Assembly (NCBI GenBank): GCA_030648295.1
Contig: JAUSID010000276.1
Coordinates: 1-49,513, forward strand
DNA length: 49,513 bases
Reading direction: 5' to 3'
Source: Opitutaceae bacterium
Lineage (GTDB): Bacteria > Verrucomicrobiota > Verrucomicrobiia > Opitutales > Opitutaceae
Of this stretch, positions 7,600 to 15,950 are shown piece by piece. The notes below the pieces were generated by a model. That model made no database searches and was not told where the DNA came from. It saw nothing but the letters and a program-made list of their open reading frames with translations. The translations under genes were made by a program, and so were the position numbers. Each line of letters opens with the position of its first letter. The stretch's first letter is position 1.

Positions 7600-8900
7600 A
7601 CTCCGTCGCCCCGTACCCCGGTCCACCCTTCGGTCGGGCCGTTGCGCTCCACAGCCTTGGCTGGCTCGTGGCCGCCAACATCGTCGGCGTCTGGCTCGCA
7701 CTCAGTCTGCTGTGGCCGGCGCTCGGCGACTTGCTCGCGCCGCTGACGTATGGCCGCTGGGCGCCACTGCACCTGGACTGGCAGCTTTACGGCTGGTGCT
7801 CGCTGCCGGTCGTCGGCGTGCTGCTCACGTGGTGCTTTGATTTCGGATACCCGCATGTCCGGCGGCACGCGGGCATCGCGCTCACTGCGTGGTCGCTCGC
7901 CCTGGCGCTTGGCGGCATCGCGTGGCTGGGCGGCAACACCAGCGGGAAACTTTTTCTCGACTGGCACGGCTGGACCCGACCGCTGCTCCCGGCCGCCATG
8001 CACGTGCTGTGGGCGTTGCTCGCCACGCACACCGTCTGGCGCTGGAAACGACTCTCATCCGCGGAGCGGACGTTTCGTGCCGTGGTTCTCGGAGTTTTAC
8101 TGGCGGCGCCGGCGGTCCTGTATTGGTCGATGGACCGGAAGGTGTACCCGTCGGTCAACCCCGACAGCGGCGGAGCCACCGGGGCGGCGCTGCTCGGCTC
8201 AACGCTCGCGATCGTCACGATATTCCTGCTCCTGCCGGCATTTCTTGGGTTGCCGGCCCTGGGAACGCGGACGTCTCGCGCGCCACGGCTTGAAGCGGGC
8301 CAGAGGCCCGCGCTCCCAGGATTGGTGCGGCGCACCGGCGTCACCTGGGCGTTGGTCGCGTCGTGGGGCGTCTTCCTCGCGATCGATCGCGGCCACGCCT
8401 CCCACCATGCGCCGGCGCAAATCGTGGGCTTGGGCACGCTGGGCGTTTGGGTGGTTCTGCTGCCCGTCGTCTGGCGGCGGCACGACTGGCCCGCAGGCGC
8501 TCGCCCCTGGCTAATCGCGTCGTTTGCGTGGTGGCTCGTTCTCGTCGTCACGGGCTGGGTCGTCTTCCTGCCCGGCATATCGGAAGCGCTGAAATTCACG
8601 CATGCGCTCGTCGGTCACGCGCACCTCGCGATGGCCGGCCTGCTCACAAGCGTGAACGGCGCCGTGCTCGTTGTCCTCACCGGCCGCCGCGCGCCGCGCA
8701 CTGCGTTCTGGGCGTGGCAGGCCGGATGCCTGATTCACGTCGCCGCGATGCTCGTGCTCGGATGGCACGAAACCACTCATGTCGCCGGGTTGTTTCGCAG
8801 CGAATCGTGGACGCAGGCGCTGATGGCGGTGCGGCTCGCAGGCGGTATGGCCATGGCCGCGGCATCAATCGGCTGGCTGGCCAGCCTGCTTCGACCATGA
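7596..8900 (+). CDS. CcoN-like haem-copper oxidase subunit I, divergent
   Basis: 434 aa, hydrophobic, about 10-12 membrane segments. His59 in PLHLDWQLYGW resembles the low-spin haem ligand of CcoN (PVHTN..FGW). GHAHLAMAG with His341 and His343 matches the HVH pair that binds both haems, and GHASHH at 266-271 aligns with the HH copper ligands. The helix that should carry the third copper ligand (GHNAVGF in CcoN) reads GGATGAALLGST here, with no His, so the copper site may be incomplete. Residues about 221-242 are encoded by a REP-like inverted-repeat pair. The start at 7596 makes an ATGA overlap with the ATPase gene. A canonical oxidase, an NO-reductase-like enzyme or a non-catalytic relative are all possible. 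Confidence 0.72.
   Translation: MNSVAPYPGPPFGRAVALHSLGWLVAANIVGVWLALSLLWPALGDLLAPLTYGRWAPLHLDWQLYGWCSLPVVGVLLTWCFDFGYPHVRRHAGIALTAWSLALALGGIAWLGGNTSGKLFLDWHGWTRPLLPAAMHVLWALLATHTVWRWKRLSSAERTFRAVVLGVLLAAPAVLYWSMDRKVYPSVNPDSGGATGAALLGSTLAIVTIFLLLPAFLGLPALGTRTSRAPRLEAGQRPALPGLVRRTGVTWALVASWGVFLAIDRGHASHHAPAQIVGLGTLGVWVVLLPVVWRRHDWPAGARPWLIASFAWWLVLVVTGWVVFLPGISEALKFTHALVGHAHLAMAGLLTSVNGAVLVVLTGRRAPRTAFWAWQAGCLIHVAAMLVLGWHETTHVAGLFRSESWTQALMAVRLAGGMAMAAASIGWLASLLRP
8258..8320. repeat. REP-like inverted pair inside the oxidase gene
   Basis: CCTGGGAACGCGG at 8258-8270 faces CCGCGCTCCCAGG at 8308-8320, with 12 of 13 bases complementary. A perfect 7-bp hairpin GCGGGCC-AGA-GGCCCGC lies inside at 8295-8311. 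The same 'CCTGGGAGC plus GC hairpin' unit occurs between genes at 23132-23158 and, in related form, at 36022-36123. The span is 63 bp, 21 codons, so the reading frame continues. Confidence 0.6.
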
Positions 8901-9301
8901 GCATCACGCTGACTCGCGCCGCCATCTGGTTCGCGGTGATCGCCGGGTTCACCGATTTTGCCACGGGCATCGGGCTCGTCACCGCGCCGGCGTTCACACT
9001 CGAGCAGATGGGCGCGGAGGTGCCGGGACGTGAAGCGCTGCTGTTCGTACGTTTCGTCGGCGTATTCGTCGCCGCCGTCGGCAGCAGTTACCTTTGGGCG
9101 TTAGCGAACGGTAGCATGTCCTTCCTGCGTTCGGTGTTCCAGCTGACGGTGTTCTTCCGTGTCGCGGCCGGAAGTTTCACCGGCATCGCGGTCGCATTGC
9201 ATCTCCTTTCGCCCGCGTGGGTGGCGGTTACCGCGACCGACCTGCTGTTCGTGGGGGTTCAGGCCTGGTTTCTCGCGAAAGGATTGGGTCGCGATGACTG
9301 A
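8897..9301 (+). CDS. Small four-helix membrane protein of the oxidase operon
   Basis: 134 aa with about four hydrophobic segments: AAIWFAVIAGFTDFATGIGLV, LLFVRFVGVFVAAVGSSYLWAL (each shown in part), FLRSVFQLTVFFRVAAGSF and the C-terminal VAVTATDLLFVGVQAWFLA. No cofactor ligands are obvious. It overlaps the oxidase subunit by ATGA and the fusion gene by 8 bp, so it is translated with them and may be an assembly or accessory subunit. No family was recognised; the size and topology resemble DoxX-like or general small integral membrane proteins, but this is weak. Confidence 0.75.
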   Translation: MSITLTRAAIWFAVIAGFTDFATGIGLVTAPAFTLEQMGAEVPGREALLFVRFVGVFVAAVGSSYLWALANGSMSFLRSVFQLTVFFRVAAGSFTGIAVALHLLSPAWVAVTATDLLFVGVQAWFLAKGLGRDD

Positions 9302-11174
9302 AGCGACCGGACGCGGAGCCGACGCCACGCGGCTCTCATGGGCTGCGGCGCTTCTCGCGATTGCCGCCACCTATTTCTTTTTCCTGATTTTCGCGGAGTT
9401 CGCGTTCCTGGAACTCGCGACGCAAATCGCGCCGTCCGCCCACCGGCTGCGCACAATCATGATGGGGCTCGGTGGTGGTGGTGTCGCCGGGGCGGCGCTG
9501 GTCGCGATGGTGAACGATGCCAACCGGCGCACGGCGCTCACCTGGGGCTTTCGCGCCTGCGCTGCCAGCGCGGCGTTCGCACTTTTCCCGCCGTCGTTTC
9601 CGCTGCTGGTCGCGGCGGCGATTGCAATCGGGCTTTCGCTCGGATGGCTGACGGTAACGCTAACGTCCGCGCTGCGTGCGGCCGCGACCAACGGGCACCT
9701 CGGTCTCTGCATCGGCGGCGGCACCGGCCTGGCGTATGCACTGTGCAACGTGCCGTCGGTTTTCCACGCCAGCGCGCGCACGCAAACGATCGCCGCCATC
9801 GCCATCGCCGCTGCGGCATCGCTGCTGCCGCGGTTCTTTTCGACGCACACGCCGGAATTCGCGCCGCCACGCGAGTACGATCGCGCCGGCATCACGCGCT
9901 GGGTCGTGATTCTACTCGCGCTGGTCTGGATGGACTCGGCCGCGTTCTACATCGTACAACACAGCGAGTCGTTGCGGTCGGTGACGTGGGGCGGTTCCGG
10001 CATGCTGTGGCTGAACGCCAGCACACACCTTTTCGCCGCGCTTGCCGCCGGTGCGCTGCTCGATCGTGGGGGCCGGGGTTACCTCGCCGCCTTGTCGCTC
10101 GCGGCGCTTGCCCTCGCCTGCCTCGAGCTCAACGGCACGATCTCCGCGCGAATTCCCGCGGGCTGGCTCTACACCGCAGGCGTGTCGGTGTACTCGACGC
10201 TGCTCGTTGAGTATCCGGCGCGCAGCGGCCGCGCCTGGATTGCCGCGGTTGTTTTCGCGTTGGCCGGCTGGGTGGGCTCGGCGCTCGGCATCGGCATGGC
10301 GCAGGACTTGCACCGCATTCCGCCCGGCTTCGTGCTGGCGGCCGTCGCCACGCTCGGCATCGCGCTCGCATGGCGCTGGCGCGGGTTGCGTCGGCTCGCG
10401 TTGCCTGCGGTCGTGCTCGTAACCGGCGGCGAAAGCCTGCGGGCCGGCGAGCCGGAACTGATCGCCCGCGGTCGCGAAGTGTACATCGCGGAGGGCTGCA
10501 TCCATTGTCACTCGCAATTCGTGCGGCCGCGGTCGCCGTCCGACGTTGAACGCTGGGGACCGGCGGCCTCGCTGCGCGATGAACTCGCGGCCAATCCGCC
10601 GCTCTTCGGCAACCGCCGGCTCGGTCCCGATCTCTCGCGGGTGGGCAACCGCCGTTCGCCCGAATGGAACCGGCTCCACCTGATCGCGCCGCGGCTTATC
10701 TCGCCCGGCTCGCGGATGCCGTCGTATGCGCATCTTTTTTCGCGCCCCAATCGCGGCGGTGATGCGCTGGTCGCATACCTTGGTTCACTCGGACGCGACA
10801 CGCTGGGCGCGCGGCTCGAGCAAATCGCCGCGTGGACGCCCAATGCGCGGCAGGTGCTGCCGCCCGCGAAGGCACACGGACTTTTTCTCCAGCTTTGCGC
10901 GCAATGCCATGGTGAAACCGGCCGCGGTGACGGCCACCTCGCGCGGCAGCTGAGTGTCACCCCGCCCGATTGGACGCGCGATCCCTGGCGTCGCGTGACC
11001 CGCGGCGCCAATGTCGAAGCGAGCCTCAGCCAGATCGTGAAGTTCGGGCTGCCGATGTCGCCGATGGCGGGGCATGAATACCTTTCCGATGCGGCGATTC
11101 TTGGACTCGCGCGTCACGTCCAGACTTTGCATACTGCTCCCGGCGGCGAGTCGATCGTCGCCTTCCAGCCATGA
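9294..11174 (+). CDS. MFS-like membrane domain fused to CcoO-like and CcoP-like cytochrome c domains
   Basis: 626 aa. Residues about 15-385 form some 10-12 membrane segments resembling a major-facilitator bundle. From about 390 the chain becomes a CcoO/FixO-like domain: haem motif CIHCH at 402-406, then SQFVRP and DVERWG, RRLGPDLSRVG and a possible Met ligand in MPSY. A second class-I cytochrome domain has CAQCH at 535-539 and a likely Met ligand in GLPMSP. In ordinary cbb3 oxidases CcoO and CcoP are separate proteins with one or two anchors, so this fusion joins both haem carriers to a transporter-like bundle. The start at 9294 overlaps the previous gene by 8 bp. The c domains should face the periplasm and feed electrons to the CcoN-like subunit. 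Confidence 0.85.
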   Translation: MTEATGRGADATRLSWAAALLAIAATYFFFLIFAEFAFLELATQIAPSAHRLRTIMMGLGGGGVAGAALVAMVNDANRRTALTWGFRACAASAAFALFPPSFPLLVAAAIAIGLSLGWLTVTLTSALRAAATNGHLGLCIGGGTGLAYALCNVPSVFHASARTQTIAAIAIAAAASLLPRFFSTHTPEFAPPREYDRAGITRWVVILLALVWMDSAAFYIVQHSESLRSVTWGGSGMLWLNASTHLFAALAAGALLDRGGRGYLAALSLAALALACLELNGTISARIPAGWLYTAGVSVYSTLLVEYPARSGRAWIAAVVFALAGWVGSALGIGMAQDLHRIPPGFVLAAVATLGIALAWRWRGLRRLALPAVVLVTGGESLRAGEPELIARGREVYIAEGCIHCHSQFVRPRSPSDVERWGPAASLRDELAANPPLFGNRRLGPDLSRVGNRRSPEWNRLHLIAPRLISPGSRMPSYAHLFSRPNRGGDALVAYLGSLGRDTLGARLEQIAAWTPNARQVLPPAKAHGLFLQLCAQCHGETGRGDGHLARQLSVTPPDWTRDPWRRVTRGANVEASLSQIVKFGLPMSPMAGHEYLSDAAILGLARHVQTLHTAPGGESIVAFQP

Positions 11175-11839
11175 AGATCCTGATTGTGGAGGACGAAGCG
11201 AAGGTGGGCCGTTTCATCGAGCGCGCCCTGACCGAGCATGCGTACACGGCGCGGCTCGTCAGCCGATGCGCCGAGGCGCGCGACGCGCTCTCCGAGTCTC
11301 CCTTCGATGCCATCGTCCTCGACCTCGGACTTCCGGATGGTGACGGACTGGACCTGCTGCGCGAGTGGCGGAAATGTGGTTTCAACGAACCCGTGCTCAT
11401 TCTCAGCGCCCGCGACGCCGTCGAGGATCGGGTGCGCGGGTTGAACATCGGGGCCGACGACTACCTGCCCAAGCCATTCTGCGTCGACGAACTGCTCGCC
11501 CGGCTGCGCTCGCTCCTACGCCGCCATAACACCGCACCGCGCGCCACCGTCCTCGAGCATCGCGGCGTCCGGCTCGACCTGCTCGCCCGCATCGCGACGT
11601 GCGAGGAGCGACCGGTCGGGCTGACCAGCCGCGAATTTGCGCTGCTCGAGCTTTTCCTGCAAAATCCGCGCCGCGTCCTGACGCGAACGATGATTGCGGA
11701 AAAAATCTGGGACGCGTCATACGATCTCGAAACCAATCTCATCGACGTCTACGTCCGCCGGCTGCGGCAAAAACTCGACCGGCCCGAGGCCGAGCCCTTC
11801 ATCAAGACCGTGCGCGGCACCGGCTATCAACTGTCGTGA
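11171..11839 (+). CDS. OmpR/PhoB-family response regulator
   Basis: 222 aa. The receiver domain has the acidic pocket VEDE, phospho-acceptor Asp51 in IVLDLGLPDGDG, Ser/Thr in LILSARD and Lys in LPKPF. From about 125 a winged-helix DNA-binding domain carries LTSREFALLELFLQNP and ends VRGTGYQLS. It overlaps the cytochrome fusion gene (ATGA) and the kinase gene (GTGA). A local two-component pair at the end of the operon suggests autoregulation of the oxidase genes; the palindrome at 4211-4238 is a candidate site, although OmpR-type regulators more often use direct repeats. The nearest relatives are metal- and stress-response regulators such as CusR and QseB. Confidence 0.94.
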   Translation: MKILIVEDEAKVGRFIERALTEHAYTARLVSRCAEARDALSESPFDAIVLDLGLPDGDGLDLLREWRKCGFNEPVLILSARDAVEDRVRGLNIGADDYLPKPFCVDELLARLRSLLRRHNTAPRATVLEHRGVRLDLLARIATCEERPVGLTSREFALLELFLQNPRRVLTRTMIAEKIWDASYDLETNLIDVYVRRLRQKLDRPEAEPFIKTVRGTGYQLS

Positions 11840-13200
11840 AATCGTTCACGTTTCGCGTCACCTGCCGTTTTGCGCTGCTCGTGACGGCCACGACGGCGGC
11901 GGTGCTGCTGGTCGGCGGATTGCTGTTGCAGCACCAGAATGAGCGCGGACTCGAACTGCTCCACGAGATCGAGGCGCGCGAACTCCGGCAGTTGATCGGC
12001 AACGACGGCAGCCTCGGTCCGGAGGCGGTGGCGGCGCGAATCAAACACGACACCGAAACGGACGCGCATCTCTTCGTCGCCCAAGTCACGAATGCCGCCG
12101 GGGCGGTGCTTTTTCGCTCGGAGAACCTCGGCGAAACCGTGCTTCCCGCGGCCGCGAAAGATGCGCCCCACTGGACGACAATCCTGCCCTTTTTCGGCAA
12201 GGTGCACCTGTCCGAGTTCTGGCTCGATCCCTGGCGAATTCAGATCGGCAGCCCGCTCGCGCCCGCCGAACGCGTGCTGCGCGACTACATCCGGATCAGC
12301 CTGCCGCTCGTCCTGGGCGTCGCGCTGCTCAGCGTGGCGCTCGGCTATGGATTCAGCCGCGCGACGCTTCGGCCGATCCGCGCCATTGCCGACACGGCCA
12401 ACCGGATCCGGGCGGACAGTCTGAGCGAACGAATCACGATGCCGCCGGGCAACGACGAGCTCGTGGCGCTGACGCGGCTGCTTAATCAGATGTTCGATCG
12501 GCTTCAGGGTTCGTTCGAACAGGTGCGGCGGTTTACGGCGGACGCCTCGCACGAGCTGAAGACGCCGCTCTCGCTCATCCGGCTAAACGCGGAAAAGCTG
12601 CGGACGCGCGTGCCGAATGATCCCGACGCGGCCGCCGCTGCGGCCGACATCCTCGAGGAAATCACCCAGCTTCACCAAGTCATCGACCGGCTGCTCTTCC
12701 TCGCGAAATCCGACAGCGGCGCGCTGACACCGGCGCTGCGGCCGGTCATCACCGAAACGTTCGTCACCACGTTCAGTGAAGATGCGCAGGCGCTGGCCGA
12801 GGATCGCAACGTCCGGTTCGAGCTCGCCCGCAACGATCCGGGCGAGATTCGCGCCGAGCCGGATCTGTTGCGGCAACTGCTGCTCAACCTGGTCGCGAAT
12901 GCCGTCGCGGTCTCGAAGCCCGGCGGGTTGGTCGCACTTTCGTCCGCCGTCACCGCTGGCGGCCGGCGATTCGATGTCATCGACGAAGGTCCCGGATTGC
13001 CGGAGCCGCAACTGGCGCGCGTATTCGAACGCTTCGTACGATTCGATCTGCCGCCGGGGCAGTCCGGGGGCCGCGGCGGCGGACACGGGCTTGGGCTCGC
13101 GATCTGCAAGAGCATCGTCCAGCTCCACGGCGGCACGATTCGCGCCGAGAATCGCGCCGACCGTTCCGGTCTCCGCGTCACGGTGGAGCTGCCGGGCTGA
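11836..13200 (+). CDS. Sensor histidine kinase, HAMP type
   Basis: 454 aa from a GTG overlapping the regulator stop (GTGA). A first membrane segment near 8-30, a periplasmic domain of about 120 residues and a second segment near 155-180 lead into a HAMP domain (RATLRPIRAIADTANRI). The H-box is DASHELKTPL with His239. The catalytic domain shows N-box LLNLVANAV, G1 DEGPGLP and G2 GHGLGLAI. The sensor domain was not recognised. It is an EnvZ/CusS-like kinase and almost certainly pairs with the preceding regulator. It is the last gene of the operon; beyond it lies repeat-rich DNA. Confidence 0.93.
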   Translation: MKSFTFRVTCRFALLVTATTAAVLLVGGLLLQHQNERGLELLHEIEARELRQLIGNDGSLGPEAVAARIKHDTETDAHLFVAQVTNAAGAVLFRSENLGETVLPAAAKDAPHWTTILPFFGKVHLSEFWLDPWRIQIGSPLAPAERVLRDYIRISLPLVLGVALLSVALGYGFSRATLRPIRAIADTANRIRADSLSERITMPPGNDELVALTRLLNQMFDRLQGSFEQVRRFTADASHELKTPLSLIRLNAEKLRTRVPNDPDAAAAAADILEEITQLHQVIDRLLFLAKSDSGALTPALRPVITETFVTTFSEDAQALAEDRNVRFELARNDPGEIRAEPDLLRQLLLNLVANAVAVSKPGGLVALSSAVTAGGRRFDVIDEGPGLPEPQLARVFERFVRFDLPPGQSGGRGGGHGLGLAICKSIVQLHGGTIRAENRADRSGLRVTVELPG

Positions 13201-13608
13201 GTTGGCCGCAGGTAGGATCGGGAGAGCTTTTCCCAACGAAACACTGATTCCTAAGGCAGAGGCCAGAGGCCGGATTTCGGAAACCGGAAACCGGAACGCC
13301 GAGGCTCGAGTGGCTGCGGCTTCCAGCCGCAGAACCGGCAGCTGGAAAGCCGCCGTTCCGGATAGCGTGGACGGGTGGCCGGATCGGAGGGGCGACTTTC
13401 CAGTCGCCCAAGTGGGTTCGGTCGAACAGTAGTTCGGCGGCTGGAAAGCCGCCGTTCCGGATGTGCGGTGGCCGCTGGCCCTCTGTCCTCTGGCTTCTGG
13501 CTTCACCCCTGATCTTCCGGTATCCGGTATTCGGTTTCGCTCGAATCCTCCGACATCCGACATCCGACATCTGACATCTGACGTCTGACGTCTGGTCGCT
13601 CCGAACCG
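13201..13608. other. Gene-free, hairpin- and repeat-rich spacer between convergent genes
   Basis: No coding sequence is supported. The stretch holds three related hairpins with a TTCCA or TGGAA loop: CTGCGGC-TTCCA-GCCGCAG at 13314-13332, GGCGAC-TTTCCA-GTCGCC at 13391-13408 and GGCGGC-TGGAAA-GCCGCC at 13436-13453. It ends with a heptamer array. It separates the kinase from the convergent esterase gene, so the hairpins may also stop transcription. Confidence 0.7.
13549..13597. repeat. Heptamer array A, seven units (TCYGACN)
   Basis: Seven consecutive 7-bp units read three times TCCGACA, once TCTGACA, twice TCTGACG and once TCTGGTC, with no phase slip. A few more degenerate TCTG units lie just upstream at about 13476-13498. 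It is the shortest of three arrays of the same repeat in this window, all in the same orientation. Confidence 0.8.
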
Positions 13609-15765
13609 CTACCACTGCAGCCGCTCCGCCGGCCAGCCCAGCTGGCGTGCCGTTTTCACCACCCACGTCCAGTCGTCCGGATTGGCACGCACAAACTTCA
13701 CCGGCCGCGACTCCGCCGCCATTGCGACCGCCTGCGGCACATCGAGGAACCGCAACACATTCAAATAGTCCGGCCCGGTGCGGTGTGACGCCGCCGGTTC
13801 TATCAGTTCGACACCCGCGACACCCTCGGCGAACAGCGATGCATAGAGTGCGTTCACGGCTTGGTTACGCTCGCCGGCGATGCGCACGTCGGTGGCGCCG
13901 AACATTGCGGAATCGCGCAGCGCGTCCACCGCGCGGCGAATATCCCACACTCGCATCCCCTCCAGTGTCTGACCGAGCAGCATGAAACGGCGGCCGATGT
14001 CCATTTGGGCTTTGTCGTCGCCACTCCACGCCGTTGGGCCAACTCCGCGCGGCGCAAGGAACGCGACCGTCAATTGGCCCCGCTCAACCTCTCGCAGCAT
14101 CCCGGCAAAATCCGTGGCCGGTCCCTCTTGCTTCGGCACCTTCGGCGCGACTGCGACCACGCCCGGAGTTTTTTGGGCCGGACCGGCAGCTCCCTTCTTG
14201 GCGGGCGGGCGCGACGCCACATTTGCCAGCGGATCGGCCGGCAGCTTCCAGTCGCGACCGAGCGCCGCGACGAACTGACTCCAGCCCCGATCGTCCAGCA
14301 CGTGCAATCGCACCGGTTTCGCGGCGCGCGACTGGCCGGCCGAAAATACGAAGAGCGGCAGCGTAATTCCCTCCTGGCTCGTGTAGTCCCACGTCGCCAG
14401 CGTGACCGCGCCCTTTGCCTGCTCCGGGCCGCGGCGCGGCTGCGGTGAAACGCCGGCTTCGGGCCAGCCGCGAAATGATTTCTGGCGCAACGAGGCCAGC
14501 CACTCGGCGCGCTGCTTCGTCCACCCCGCGCCCGACGCGGAAACCACCGGCGTCGCCATCGGCACGAACGTCTCGTGTATTTTCGTCGTCCGCTCGTCGG
14601 TCGGAAGCGTCGGGAACGACTTGAGTTGCGGCGGCGCGAACAGCTTCGTCGCCGGCACGCTGATCAAGCGCGTGTCGTTCTTCAAAAAACGATCGAACCA
14701 GCGAAATGCGGCGACCTGGAGATCCTGCGTGTCCTTGTGGGGCCCTTCGCCAATCGACAGCCCCAGCTTGTCCGCCGCACCATACAGCTGATAAATCCGC
14801 GCGAGGTCCGCGTGCATCCGCACCACACCGTCGAGCGGAAAAATCCAGTCCTTGTCCGCGTTTTGAAACAGCAACGGACGCGGGGCGAGGAGGGCGGCGA
14901 GCTTCGCGTAGTCCCAGCGATAGGTATTCACGGGAAACATGCAGTCGCAGTGCCCGCGCACGCAGCCGTCGACGACGTAGTTTTGCAGATCGGTGATGCC
15001 GGACACGGGCACCGCCACTTTAACCCGCTCGTCGACCGCGGCGGTATACCACGAATACGCCCCGCCGCCGGAACGCCCGGTCATGCCGATTTTTTCCGCG
15101 TCCACCTCGGGCCGCGACTGGAGGTAATCGAGCGCGCGAATCGCGTTCCACGTCTCCACCCCGCCTGGCGTGTAGCCGCGCGCATACCACCACCACATCC
15201 GGTGCCAGTAAATCCCATGATGCAGCCCCTCGAGTTCGCCGTATTGGATCGTGTCGATGATGAGGCAAACGTAGCCGTGCCGCGCGAACCACGCGCCATG
15301 GTGTTGGTAAACGGCCTTCGCGCCGTAAACCGCGCTGCCCTCCTTCGCCGTCGAATGTCCGCACACATACAGAATTGCGGGCGCCTTGCCGGTTAGGTTT
15401 TTCGGCACGTAGAGATTGGCGCCCACGTACAACCCGGGCATCGACTGGTAATGCAGCCGCTCGACATAAAATTCCGCGTGTTCCGTCCGGCCGGTGATCT
15501 CTGGTTTCAGGTCCGTGCGTTCCGGCAGCGGCGAGAGGCCGAGCATTTCCAACAGTTGCTCGCGCGCGGTGGCGCGCTGGCCCGTCCAATCGGCCAGCGT
15601 CGTGATGCCTGCAAAAGTGCCGGCATGCACGCGTGCGGTCTCCCGGCGAAAGTACTCGGCCAGTGGCGCATCCCCCGGCAGCGGCGGCGGAGCCGGCGCC
15701 GCCCCGTGCAGCGTAATGGCGACGAGGGTGGCAAACATGAGCACCGACAGACGGAGGGGGTTCAT
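13609..15765 (-). CDS. Secreted alpha/beta hydrolase, acetyl-xylan-esterase-like
   Basis: 718 aa. The ATG at 15765 begins a signal peptide (MNPLRLSVLMFATLVAITLHG); a longer frame would start in a CT-rich repeat and give an arginine-rich leader, so it is rejected. The first half is an alpha/beta hydrolase of the acetyl-xylan-esterase/dipeptidyl-peptidase superfamily: APAILYVCGHS, the nucleophile motif GRSGGG with Ser232, and late motifs DKDWIFPLDG and GPHKD that plausibly supply the acid and His. The second half (about 400-718) looks like a degenerate repeat of the fold without a clear GxSxG. Similar long esterases are common in Planctomycetes and Verrucomicrobia. The likely role is deacetylation or hydrolysis of polysaccharide in the periplasm. 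Confidence 0.82.
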   Translation of the reverse strand: MNPLRLSVLMFATLVAITLHGAAPAPPPLPGDAPLAEYFRRETARVHAGTFAGITTLADWTGQRATAREQLLEMLGLSPLPERTDLKPEITGRTEHAEFYVERLHYQSMPGLYVGANLYVPKNLTGKAPAILYVCGHSTAKEGSAVYGAKAVYQHHGAWFARHGYVCLIIDTIQYGELEGLHHGIYWHRMWWWYARGYTPGGVETWNAIRALDYLQSRPEVDAEKIGMTGRSGGGAYSWYTAAVDERVKVAVPVSGITDLQNYVVDGCVRGHCDCMFPVNTYRWDYAKLAALLAPRPLLFQNADKDWIFPLDGVVRMHADLARIYQLYGAADKLGLSIGEGPHKDTQDLQVAAFRWFDRFLKNDTRLISVPATKLFAPPQLKSFPTLPTDERTTKIHETFVPMATPVVSASGAGWTKQRAEWLASLRQKSFRGWPEAGVSPQPRRGPEQAKGAVTLATWDYTSQEGITLPLFVFSAGQSRAAKPVRLHVLDDRGWSQFVAALGRDWKLPADPLANVASRPPAKKGAAGPAQKTPGVVAVAPKVPKQEGPATDFAGMLREVERGQLTVAFLAPRGVGPTAWSGDDKAQMDIGRRFMLLGQTLEGMRVWDIRRAVDALRDSAMFGATDVRIAGERNQAVNALYASLFAEGVAGVELIEPAASHRTGPDYLNVLRFLDVPQAVAMAAESRPVKFVRANPDDWTWVVKTARQLGWPAERLQW

Positions 15766-15796
15766 CAGGGACGGAAAGTCAGAGTGAGAATAAAGT

Positions 15797-15950
15797 GAAA
15801 GTCTTCCGCGTCTTACAAGTCTCACACGTCTCCCGAGTCTTCGACCGGGTTTCTTCTTTCTGCCGTTTCCGATGTTTCTTCTATTCCGCTCCCCGTCTTC
15901 CCAGTCTTCCCGTCTTCCGCGTCTTCCCAGTCTTCCGCGTCTTCGACTAC
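15797..15950. repeat. CT-rich degenerate tandem repeat (CGTCTTCCC/AGTCTTCCG)
   Basis: Units of 8-9 bp related to CGTCTTCC are clearest from 15892 to 15950 and more degenerate from 15797 to 15845. It lies between the esterase start and the stop of the coiled-coil gene, and so in the esterase promoter region. Strong pyrimidine bias on one strand could favour triplex or slipped structures. Confidence 0.65.
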
